Assembly: GCA_007128515.1 (NCBI GenBank)
Contig: SKXI01000083.1
Coordinates: forward strand, 1 to 6,658
DNA from: Halococcaceae archaeon
Lineage (GTDB): Archaea; Halobacteriota; Halobacteria; Halobacteriales; Halalkalicoccaceae
Reading direction: 5' to 3'
DNA length: 6,658 nt
In this document: positions 1-4,547 of the stretch, one piece after another
How positions within the stretch are numbered: position 1 is the stretch's first letter
Layout: every line of letters starts with the position of its first letter
The notes under the pieces: model-generated
The model's database searches: none
Seen by the model: the letters and a program-made list of their open reading frames with translations, nothing else
Told to the model about the DNA's origin: nothing
Translations under genes and position numbers: made by a program

Positions 1-1010
1 CCGACGGGATGGAGGTCGAACTCGAATCCCGTGACCACGCCGATGCCGCCGCCACCGCCACGGAGTCCCCAGAAGAGGTCCCGGTTCTCCTCGGCGCTCG
101 CGGTGAGATACTCGCCGTCGGCGGTGACGACGTCGACCGAGGCGAGGTTGTCGGCGCTCAGTCCGTACTTGTTCCGGAGGTGTCCGAGACCGCCACCGAG
201 GGTGAGCCCCGCCACCCCGGTCGCCGAGACGACGCCGAGGGGTGTCGCGAGCCCGAACGCCTGCGTCTCGCGGTCGACGTCCCCCAGCGTGGCACCCGCC
301 TGGACCCACGCCGTTCGCTCCTCGGGGTCGACCCATACGCCGGTCATCGTCGAGAGGTCGATGACGATCCCGCCATCACAGACGGCGGATCCGGCGACGT
401 TGTGGCCGCCGCCACGGACCGCCACGAGGAGGTCGTTCTCGCGGATGAAGTTCACGCCGTCGATCACGTCGGCCACGCCCGAACACCGGAGGACGAGCCC
501 CGGATACCGGTCGATGATCCCGTTCCAGACGGCTCTCGCCTTGTCGTAGTCCGCTTCACCCGGACAGATCACGTCCCCGGCGAACCCCGCACGGAACTCC
601 TCCAGGATCCGATCCGGCAGCACCGTCCCGGCCCACTCCACGACGCGGCCGTCCTCGACGTGCAGGACCTCGAACCCGGAGATGGCCGTCTCGTCGGTCG
701 CGTCGTCGGGATCGCCACGCTGACCGGATCCCCCGAGGGTTCCGGACGTCCGGATGGCCACCGTCCGGTCGGCGACGATGACGTCGTCGATCGATACGTC
801 CACGTCGGTGGCCCCGTCCGTGACCCGGGAGACGAACCGCCGGTACGCCTCCGGTCCGGCTCCGGTGGTCGGATTAGCGGGGTCGTGAACGACGAGATCC
901 TGGGAACACAGGCCATCGAGATCGTCGGGCGCGTCGCGGTTCCAGGCCGCATCGACGAACGTTCGGCCGAGCGTTTCGTGGTCGGTAGCGCTTTCGGGAT
1001 GGATAGTCAT
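1..1010 (-). CDS. SnoaL-like domain fused to FAD-linked (PCMH-type) oxidoreductase, C-terminus off window
   Basis: This partial gene reads 336 codons without a stop from ATG at 1010 to the left edge. Residues 1 to about 140 look like a SnoaL/NTF2-type small domain (AAWNRDAPDDL, the VVHDP motif, then ISGFEVLHVEDGRVVEW). Residues from about 145 form the FAD-binding half of the berberine-bridge/6-hydroxynicotine oxidase family: YDKARAVWNGIIDRYP, VAVRGGGHNVAGSAVCDGG, GVAGLTLGGGLGHL, KYGLSADNL, then FWGLRGGGGGIGVVTGFEF. His203 in RGGGHN aligns with the histidine that covalently carries FAD in this family. The cysteine of bicovalent members is absent; VVSATGVAG stands there, so at most single covalent attachment is inferred. 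The substrate cannot be read from the sequence; the missing C-terminal part would hold the substrate domain and BBE segment. The two halves are in one unbroken frame. No upstream in-frame start is better than 1010. Confidence 0.88.
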   Translation of the reverse strand, partial: MTIHPESATDHETLGRTFVDAAWNRDAPDDLDGLCSQDLVVHDPANPTTGAGPEAYRRFVSRVTDGATDVDVSIDDVIVADRTVAIRTSGTLGGSGQRGDPDDATDETAISGFEVLHVEDGRVVEWAGTVLPDRILEEFRAGFAGDVICPGEADYDKARAVWNGIIDRYPGLVLRCSGVADVIDGVNFIRENDLLVAVRGGGHNVAGSAVCDGGIVIDLSTMTGVWVDPEERTAWVQAGATLGDVDRETQAFGLATPLGVVSATGVAGLTLGGGLGHLRNKYGLSADNLASVDVVTADGEYLTASAEENRDLFWGLRGGGGGIGVVTGFEFDLHPV

Positions 1011-1133
1011 TGCTGGATCACTCGATTGCTAGTCCCGCATCGGGTGGGTCGAACATGCCCAACGGGAGCATATCTCATACGAGGATCCTGGAACGAATGT
1101 ACTCACCGAGTGATCGTATCGCGGTCTCCGAGA

Positions 1134-1147
1134 ACCGTTTATACGGT
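1134..1147. promoter_or_regulatory. TATA-like core inside a palindrome
   Basis: ACCGT-TTAT-ACGGT forms 5-bp arms around an AT core. It reads TTTATA on plus and TATAAA on minus. It is the most promoter-like site upstream of the oxidoreductase but sits about 125 bases before its start. It would imply a leader, so its target is uncertain. It also lies next to the decayed toxin remnant. Confidence 0.3.
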
Positions 1148-1243
1148 GTCTCACCCCCTGAGACGGCGCTGCCGGCTCGAACCGGAACGGGTAGCTCTCC
1201 GATCAGTTCGAGAGCGACGGGGTATCCGCCTGGGGGAGGTGTA

Positions 1244-1246
1244 TCA
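1244..1246. repeat. Target-site duplication of element A, left copy
   Basis: TCA on plus, TGA on minus. It matches 1348-1350 on the other side. The same triplet flanks element B, so it could instead be a fixed part of the element or of its target preference. The restored PIN reading across 1350/1244 favours a true duplication. Confidence 0.6.
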
Positions 1247-1347
1247 TAGGGATCATCGTAGCCACCCAGAGATCTCGGTGGCCGATCAACTGACCCCGTC
1301 TCTCGGTCCCGAATTGGGAAATCTATGAACTTCTACGATGATCCCTA
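1247..1347 (-). mobile_element. Element A: 101-bp MITE-like insertion with 14-bp terminal inverted repeats
   Basis: Perfect 14-bp inverted ends, TAGGGATCATCGTA and its complement, occupy 1247-1260 and 1334-1347. TCA (TGA on minus) stands directly outside each end, at 1244-1246 and 1348-1350. It has no coding capacity. Read on minus, its interior loosely matches element B read on plus (for example GAAGTTCATAG against GGAACTCATAG next to the left end), so the two copies are relatives in opposite orientation. It interrupts the PIN toxin after VDAGPL. Three-base TNA duplications are known from the IS1031 group of the IS5 family, which makes such a parent plausible, but no parent is present here. 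Confidence 0.8.
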
Positions 1348-1350
1348 TCA
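1348..1350. repeat. Target-site duplication of element A, right copy
   Basis: TCA on plus, TGA on minus. It falls inside the toxin codons CTG-ATA, at the GPL-I position. Confidence 0.6.
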
Positions 1351-1394
1351 GCGGACCCGCGTCGACGACGACCAGTCTCCTCATCGAGCGTACT

Positions 1395-1649
1395 TCAGGC
1401 CTGCAGTCCCCACTTCACGTCTTCTTCGACTGCCTCACGGGCGGTCTCGTCCTCTTCGACGAGTTCGATACCGAGGTGCTCGATAGCCTCCTGGCGCGTG
1501 ATCTCGTCGGCGAGATAGCTGCTGACGACCATGTCCCGATAGAGAGTCTCGACACCTGTCTCGACCGCCTGCTGGACAACCGCCGATTCGTCCATCCCGT
1601 GATGCTCAGCGAGTTCCTGGAGCCGTTCCGACACGGTTTCAGTCGTCAT
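1395..1649 (-). CDS. Antitoxin-like small protein (UPF0175/VapB-like), 84 aa, partner toxin disrupted
   Basis: The protein begins MTTETVSERLQELAEHHGMD and ends AREAVEEDVKWGLQA. The first half has the look of a short DNA-binding segment (SERLQELAEHHGMDESAVVQQAVETG). The second half, YLADEITRQEAIEHLGIELV, has the I-T/S-R-x-E-A...LG pattern of UPF0175-type antitoxins, and the acidic C-terminus would wrap a toxin. The ATG at 1649 was chosen over upstream in-frame starts because a TATA-like box sits about 26 bases before it and the protein similarity starts there. The downstream toxin begins 10 bases after the stop, as expected for a coupled pair, but is broken by element A. The intact antitoxin is therefore an orphan here. 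It might still act as a repressor at its own promoter or neutralise a toxin encoded elsewhere; that is inference. Confidence 0.75.
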   Translation of the reverse strand: MTTETVSERLQELAEHHGMDESAVVQQAVETGVETLYRDMVVSSYLADEITRQEAIEHLGIELVEEDETAREAVEEDVKWGLQA

Positions 1650-1670
1650 ACGTGGATCTCGGTCGTTCAA

Positions 1671-1679
1671 GGATATGAA
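1671..1679 (-). promoter_or_regulatory. TATA box for the orphan antitoxin
   Basis: TTCATATCC on minus, centred about 26 bases upstream of the ATG at 1649. This spacing predicts a start of transcription at or next to the start codon (leaderless mRNA). Confidence 0.5.
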
Positions 1680-1693
1680 CGCGGGTGTGGCTA

Positions 1694-1705
1694 CGACGAT
1701 CGTCG
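1694..1705. promoter_or_regulatory. Perfect 12-bp palindrome upstream of antitoxin promoter
   Basis: CGACGATCGTCG is a perfect palindrome starting about 15 bases upstream of the TATA-like box of the antitoxin gene. This is where an autoregulatory operator of a toxin-antitoxin operon could lie. Assignment is by position and symmetry only; GC-rich haloarchaeal DNA yields GATC-centred palindromes by chance. Confidence 0.35.
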
Positions 1706-1803
1706 GGTGGAGATTCCGGTTCGGTGAGGAACTGATTGGGACCTCCGTCTCCCGTGAATACAATCGGAGAGACGAAGAGCGGCCTGCTGCCGTCGAAAAT
1801 CGT

Positions 1804-1837
1804 GGCTCCGGTGTTTACATCTCGGAATCCATCCACA
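1804..1837 (-). repeat. Dispersed repeat copy R1 (34 bp)
   Basis: Related to R2 (2212-2245) and R3 (6552-6585). R1 matches R3 at 25 of 34 positions and R2 at 22 of 34, and every difference is a transition. Shared core on plus: ACATCTCGGAATCCATCCACA in R1 against ACATCTTGGAGTCTATCCACA in R3, quoted here without the flanks. Confidence 0.5.
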
Positions 1838-1913
1838 GACTATCAACGATACGTGATGATCGTCACTCGCGTAGCCACTTGGATGGTATTTATTATCTCC
1901 TCGATTTATCACT

Positions 1914-2078
1914 TCACGCTCGGATGATCTGGTTCACTCCCTCGAATAGCTTTTCGAACTGATCAATGGTCTCTTACTGGAGCTTATCCTCGAAGTAATC
2001 GCGTTTTCGCTGGAGTTCAGCAGCTGGTTTGTGGTGTCCAAATCCCTCCAAATTAACATAATAATTCTCGAGAATACG
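1914..2078 (-). pseudogene. Decayed coding remnant, unknown family
   Basis: One minus-strand frame from 2078 reads EGFGHHKPAAELQRKRDYF followed by EDKLQ. It then meets TAA (1974-1976) and continues as ETIDQFEKLFEGVNQIIRA to TGA at 1914-1916. The two halves have the same charged, helix-forming pattern, and the internal stop is one C-to-T change from CAA (Gln), so this looks like a broken gene end rather than chance. There is no start codon upstream before a TAA at 2079-2081. I do not recognise the family; a helical, possibly coiled-coil C-terminal region of a regulator is the most that can be said. Base composition is more AT-rich than the host genes. Confidence 0.35.
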
Positions 2079-2211
2079 TTATGATGATATGTGCCGACGG
2101 GTGTTGTCACTGATAACTCTTGTGATGTTTTCAACCCATTGAAGTGGCGGATTATCTCGGATTGGAAATGGCCGAAGAGGGCGTATCATTCGGCCTCGTG
2201 CTAGCAGAGCA

Positions 2212-2245
2212 GGTCTCGGCACTCACATCTCGAAGCCTATCCATA
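2212..2245 (-). repeat. Dispersed repeat copy R2 (34 bp)
   Basis: Lies four bases beyond the stop of the PemK/MazF-like toxin. It matches R3 at 29 of 34 positions, including 16 identical bases CTCGGCACTCACATCT. All five differences are transitions. The similarity to R3 may extend a little into the toxin's last codons (CTACCTC in both). Confidence 0.65.
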
Positions 2246-2249
2246 GCCG

Positions 2250-2603
2250 TTAGAGGTAGTCGGTGAGTTTTTCCACTGCTCGATCGAGCGGTTCGTCACG
2301 AACTCTGCAAACGTAGTCGGTCATCAACGCCGGTTTGAGTGAAGCAACAGCGTGTGGAACGATCGAACTGTCCTGTGGGGCCGTTCGGTGACGGTAGTCG
2401 TCCTCGTCGAGTGGAATTCGCTCGCCGTACCAGGTCTGCGTCGTCAATCCCATCACTACGTATTGCTGCTTGTCGAAGGGGTGTCGCTCGTTGTTGACGA
2501 CCACCCGCGGCCGAGTCGTGTCGTTATCCGGTTTGAACGGATCTGGGGCCAAAACGACGTGGCCCCGTGCGAGATCGTCGAAGGGTGGAGCTGGTCGGGT
2601 CAC
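2250..2603 (-). CDS. PemK/MazF-family toxin (probable mRNA endoribonuclease), 117 aa
   Basis: The protein carries RGHVVLAPDPFKPDNDTTRP, then RVVVNNERHPF, YVVMGLTTQTW, RIPLDEDDY, SSIVPHAVASLKPA and a C-terminal RAVEKLTDYL. This is the haloarchaeal PemK/MazF-like pattern (G-V-x-DPF-x-P opening, R-P-x-VVVNN strand, later S-x-V-x-P segment that takes part in the active site of the fold). Members cleave single-stranded RNA and are held inactive by the cognate antitoxin. GTG at 2603 was chosen as start because it overlaps the antitoxin stop as GTGA (2600-2603); an ATG at 2642 would force a 13-residue extension with no family character. The gene is full length for the family and shows no damage, so this module is probably active. 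Confidence 0.85.
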   Translation of the reverse strand: MTRPAPPFDDLARGHVVLAPDPFKPDNDTTRPRVVVNNERHPFDKQQYVVMGLTTQTWYGERIPLDEDDYRHRTAPQDSSIVPHAVASLKPALMTDYVCRVRDEPLDRAVEKLTDYL

Positions 2604-2950
2604 TCGTGACTCGTCTCGCCTTTCTGGGCTGCATTCAACCACTCCTCCCGGCTCTCCGGTCCGAGCGCTTCGTCGAGGAACTCCGCCGTGGAGCTGAACA
2701 TCATTGTATCACGGACCTTCTCGAGATCGCCGATCGCCCAATACGGTTCCCGGTGGCGGACCAACTCGCGCTCTTCGAGTCGGTTCAGAACCGGATGAAT
2801 CGAGTTCTCGTTGATGTCAGTGGCCTCCGCGATCTCGATGGCCTTGTACGCCTTATCCCGGTTACGCGCCAAGAACCGGACTACGCGTTCGGCATTCGTT
2901 TCCCGCCTCTCGGGGTCACGTGATTCGAACTCGTCGATGCTGATCGGCAC
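2600..2950 (-). CDS. Winged-helix (MarR-like) antitoxin of the PemK/MazF-type module, 116 aa
   Basis: The protein begins with PISIDEFESRDPE after the initiator. Residues about 20-75 form a winged helix-turn-helix: AERVVRFLARNRDKAYKAIE, IAEATDINENSIHPVLNRLE, ERELVRH, and the wing strand PYWAIG. The C-terminal tail (TAEFLDEALGPESREEW) is acidic and likely contacts the toxin. It differs from the AbrB-type MazE fold; haloarchaea commonly pair a MarR-like protein with PemK/MazF-type toxins. GTG at 2950 is the first start after an in-frame TAG and stands about 28 bases from a TATA box. Its stop overlaps the toxin start by four bases, which couples translation of the pair. It is likely also the operon repressor. 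Confidence 0.85.
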   Translation of the reverse strand: MPISIDEFESRDPERRETNAERVVRFLARNRDKAYKAIEIAEATDINENSIHPVLNRLEERELVRHREPYWAIGDLEKVRDTMMFSSTAEFLDEALGPESREEWLNAAQKGETSHE

Positions 2951-2957
2951 ACTGTGC
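2947..2957. promoter_or_regulatory. Palindrome on the antitoxin start codon, candidate operator
   Basis: GCACA-C-TGTGC has perfect 5-bp arms. It covers the GTG start of the winged-helix antitoxin and the expected transcription start. Binding there would block initiation, which suits autorepression by the antitoxin; this is inference from position and symmetry. Confidence 0.4.
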
Positions 2958-2974
2958 TAGTCGGGCATGATTAC

Positions 2975-2982
2975 TTATAAAT
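2975..2982 (-). promoter_or_regulatory. TATA box of the winged-helix antitoxin/toxin operon
   Basis: ATTTATAA on minus, centred about 28 bases before the GTG at 2950. It is a strong match to the haloarchaeal TATA element with leaderless spacing, in an AT-rich patch. Confidence 0.65.
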
Positions 2983-3261
2983 GTATGTCTGTATGGTTGT
3001 ACTACACCGCCCGTCAAGACAGACCCCTAATGCCGCCAGTGGATGAACTGAGATCTCTGTCTACCACGGCCATAACCAGGAACCCCCAGAGGCGCCGTCT
3101 ATCGTCAAAAGTGGGGCCTCGGCACTCGAACCCGGAGGAAGTACCGGTACCAACGAGACTTTTGCCGACCTCATTTTCGACACACCACCTCCCACAGCAC
3201 GATGATTCCACGTAAGATGGAAGCCGTTTATTTTTACAGCTATGACTTATTGGAGTGCATG

Positions 3262-3267
3262 TTATAA
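3262..3267 (+). promoter_or_regulatory. Possible TATA box for the small ORF at 3315
   Basis: TTATAA would place transcription start near 3290. That leaves a short leader with GGGAG (3306-3310) four bases before the ATG at 3315. Confidence 0.3.
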
Positions 3268-3314
3268 GAACCAGGCGTGGTTATTGTAGTAGCATACCCG
3301 AGGATGGGAGAGTG

Positions 3315-3428
3315 ATGGTCAAAAAGCGGCTCTCCCAAATGAGTGATTCAGGGAAATTCGAGTCGATTGTCTCATCTATTCTCCGAAGAGCCGATCCATA
3401 TTCAGTCGATCACATCGAGTTAGAGTGA
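3315..3428 (+). CDS. Possible small ORF, 37 aa, unknown
   Basis: ATG at 3315 follows a GGGAG sequence and opens MVKKRLSQMSDSGKFESIV, continuing SSILRRADPYSVDHIELE to TGA at 3426-3428. The composition is protein-like: a basic N-terminus, an amphipathic middle and an acidic end. I do not recognise it. It may be a genuine small protein or the 5' part of a longer gene cut by the hairpin insertion that begins directly at its stop. No membrane segment or zinc-binding cysteines are visible. Confidence 0.3.
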   Translation: MVKKRLSQMSDSGKFESIVSSILRRADPYSVDHIELE

Positions 3429-3635
3429 GTGTCTGCTTGGATAGGATGTGCAACCAAACCAAGCAGACAGTGAGATAGACGAAGAGCACCTGCTTAATTT
3501 TGTTGTCAACGGCCTCGGGGACGAGCTTCCGATTGACCTCGGTGAGAACGTGGAGGTCACCCGATCCTACCTCCCGAACCCCCAAAACCATCCCGGCCCA
3601 GCGAACGTCTATCCTGCTGGCCCCCTCGCACACCC
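3429..3635. other. Non-coding or eroded stretch after the hairpin
   Basis: On plus a frame reads IDEEHLLNFVVNGLGDELPI followed by DLGENVEV around 3475-3555 before losing protein-like character. It could be a fragment of a lost gene, but I cannot name a family and its start (3448) lies inside the hairpin loop. Nothing else is supported. Confidence 0.3.
3430..3469. repeat. 40-bp inverted repeat flanked by 5-bp direct repeats
   Basis: TGTCTGCTTGG (3430-3440) and its exact complement (3459-3469) form 11-bp arms around an 18-base loop. GTGAG stands directly outside both arms, at 3425-3429 and 3470-3474. This looks either like a tiny insertion or the two ends of a deleted mobile element with a 5-bp target duplication, or like a terminator hairpin for the small ORF, whose stop overlaps the left GTGAG. 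There is no T-run after the right arm. Confidence 0.5.
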
Positions 3636-3752
3636 GTGAACAGGGCACTCCCACCGGAAGCCGAGGACCTGATCCGTGACGCACCACTGATGGCGCATTT
3701 CGCGACGAGCACCGACGACCGCCCGTACGTCGCGCGGGTCCGGTGCAGGTAG
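3636..3752 (+). pseudogene. 5' fragment of a pyridoxamine 5'-phosphate oxidase-like FMN-binding gene
   Basis: GTG at 3636 opens VNRALPPEAEDLIRDAPLMA, then HFATSTDDRPYVARV, and stops at TAG (3750-3752). The pattern LPPEAE-x-L-x-x-x-PLMAH-x-AT-x-x-DDRP-x-V matches the N-terminus of haloarchaeal PNPOx-family flavin/F420-binding proteins, which normally run to about 140-160 residues. After ARV the family would continue with a PVWY-type strand; here it ends as RCR-stop. The reading is cut where a minus-strand winged-helix fragment begins, so this is a rearrangement scar. Confidence 0.5.
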
Positions 3753-3946
3753 AGGAACGGAGCGCTCTCGGTGCCGCTCACGAACCAGGGGCGGGCGTCC
3801 TCGCTCTCCTTCCGGACGCGGTCTCGACCCTCGAGGCGGTTCGACACGGTCTTGATCGGGTTCCGCTCGACGTCCGCACCCTCGGCGACCTCGCCCGCTT
3901 CGTATGACTTATCCGATAGCAGGTGGAGAAACGGGTGAGAACGGAT
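3745..3946 (-). pseudogene. Winged-helix DNA-binding domain fragment
   Basis: A minus frame that opens after a TAG (3947-3949) reads PFLHLLSDKSYEAGEVAEGA, then DVERNPIKTVSNRLEGRDRV, RKESEDARPWFVSG and TESAPFLYLH. The order helix, AGEVAE-x-A-x-V, recognition helix NPIKTVSNRLE, R-x-RVRKE and an aromatic wing strand parallels the intact antitoxin in this window (IAEATDINENSIHPVLNRLE). No usable start precedes the helix-turn-helix; only an internal GTG at 3847 exists. The gene is therefore missing its 5' end, and its 3' end runs into the PNPOx-like fragment on the other strand. It is likely a relic of another regulator or antitoxin. Confidence 0.45.
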
Positions 3947-4188
3947 CTACGAGGGATCGATACCCTCGACGGCCCGAGGCGTAGTATCCTAGTCATGAAC
4001 GGACGCGACGAAAGGGACGGTTCGCGTGGAGTCGCGATCACATCACCGACCCAGTGGATTTCTTCCACGTCGCCAATGCTACGCACCATCCCCCGCACGA
4101 ACTCGCTCGTGAGATACGATCGGGATCGGGCGTCCCGGTCGTCACGATCGAAGTCGACGGTGGCCCTTCCAGGGGAGGTCTCCCGTTC
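3947..4188. other. Region upstream of the phosphate-transport operon
   Basis: Both strands are open in at least one frame here (plus: HPPHELAREI and VPVVTIEVDGG; minus: FVRGMVRSIGDVEEIHWVGD), but neither frame has a recognised family, a good start site or a proper end, so I call no gene. An imperfect operator-like palindrome CGAGGG-ATCGATA-CCCTCG lies at 3950-3968. No clear TATA box for the downstream operon is visible. Confidence 0.4.
4174..4179 (+). promoter_or_regulatory. Shine-Dalgarno site deciding the GTG start at 4189
   Basis: GGAGGT ends nine bases before the GTG at 4189 and matches the archaeal 16S anti-SD. It is the main reason to prefer this start over the in-frame ATG at 4054. 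Confidence 0.65.
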
Positions 4189-4542
4189 GTGAACCCGCGC
4201 CACGTCGACGCGGTCGTCGACCTGACCTACGGGGTGTTGATCTTCGTCTCTATCGTACTGATCGTCTCGGTCGGAACCGAGATCGGCCTCGCGTTCGGCT
4301 TCGGAGTCCTGGTTTCCTACGCGGTTCACGTCGTCTGGAAGATGGCCCGCTTCGATCCGGACTGGATGACCTCGACGGTCGAAGAGGTGGTCGAGGAGAG
4401 CGTTCGGGAACAGGTCGGGGCGGTCGAGGAGCAGATCGAAGCCGTCGAACAGCGCGTCGATCGTCGACCGCGGGAGACCGACGTCGAGGAGATGATCGAG
4501 GAGACCGTCGAGAAGGACCCGGGTGACCGTTCGGAGGGCTGA
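4189..4542 (+). CDS. Two-TM membrane protein with charged coiled-coil tail, phosphate-permease partner, 117 aa
   Basis: After an N-terminal NPRHVDAVVD the protein has two hydrophobic segments: TM1 about residues 12-30 (LTYGVLIFVSIVLIVSVGT) and TM2 about 32-50 (IGLAFGFGVLVSYAVHVVW). The short cytosolic link KMARFDPDWM follows. Residues from about 60 are strongly charged with heptad-like spacing (TVEEVVEESVREQVGAVEEQ and onward to VEQRVDRRPRETDVEEMIEE), a likely coiled coil. It lies five bases upstream of the PiT permease gene with the permease ribosome site inside its last codons, so the two are co-translated. A role as an accessory or oligomerising subunit of the transporter is inference; no catalytic motif is present. 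A start at ATG 4054 would add 45 residues with no sign of family character. Confidence 0.75.
   Translation: MNPRHVDAVVDLTYGVLIFVSIVLIVSVGTEIGLAFGFGVLVSYAVHVVWKMARFDPDWMTSTVEEVVEESVREQVGAVEEQIEAVEQRVDRRPRETDVEEMIEETVEKDPGDRSEG
4533..4537 (+). promoter_or_regulatory. Ribosome binding site of the permease gene
   Basis: GGAGG, inside the last codons of the upstream gene and ten bases before the ATG at 4548. It supports coupled translation. Confidence 0.55.
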
Positions 4543-4547
4543 CCACC

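Larger units (their letters stand above)
1203..1384 (-). pseudogene. PIN-domain (VapC/DUF3368-like) toxin split by element A
   Basis: Ten bases after the antitoxin stop, ATG at 1384 opens MRRLVVVDAGPL. This is the usual first strand of PIN-domain toxins, with the first metal-binding Asp (residue 8) and the DxGPLI pattern. The reading runs directly into element A and ends at a TGA (1286-1288) within it. When the element and one copy of the TGA duplication are removed, the frame continues ATA CAC CTC CCC CAG GCG GAT and gives IHLPQADTPSLSN, which resembles the IHL-x-QAD-x-xSLL segment that follows GPL in this family. It then meets a TGA stop at 1203-1205. Past that stop, another frame reads ALELIGELPVPV, so a frameshift or deletion has probably followed. 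No catalytic core remains, so the toxin should be dead. Family assignment rests on the short motif plus operon position. Confidence 0.68.
1650..2249. other. 600-bp stretch without an intact gene between two toxin-antitoxin loci
   Basis: Contains the antitoxin promoter, repeat copy R1, a near-palindrome GTGATGATCGTCAC (1853-1866, one mismatched pair), a TATA-like ATAATAAATACC on minus near 1885-1896 without a convincing gene, a decayed coding remnant (1914-2078) and repeat copy R2. Its middle part (about 1790-2140) is clearly more AT-rich than the flanking genes. Short open frames here have no recognisable features. Confidence 0.6.
2951..3314. other. Intergenic region upstream of the toxin operon
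   Basis: Beyond the operon promoter I see no convincing gene. A 13-base match to the left part of repeats R2/R3 (GGCCTCGGCACTC, 3115-3127) may be a truncated fourth copy. From about 3200 the sequence becomes AT-rich, with TTTATTTTT near 3228 and TTATAA at 3262-3267, the latter a possible promoter for the small ORF at 3315. Confidence 0.5.

Noticed and set aside
9..1328. Long plus-strand open frame of 439 codons
   Set aside because: Antisense shadow of the oxidoreductase; it is low in hydrophobic patterning, has no domain, and runs through the inverted repeats of element A.
1246..1348. Element A as a bidirectional terminator or operator
   Set aside because: The flanking TGA on both sides and the restored PIN reading fit an insertion better, though a secondary regulatory effect is possible.
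1338..1727. Plus-strand frame across the antitoxin
   Set aside because: Antisense to the antitoxin, which has promoter, operon partner and family features on minus.
3778..4329. Minus-strand frame of 183 codons
   Set aside because: Overlaps the well-supported start of the two-TM gene and has no recognised family. Only the 3947-4188 part could be argued and it lacks a start or end of its own.
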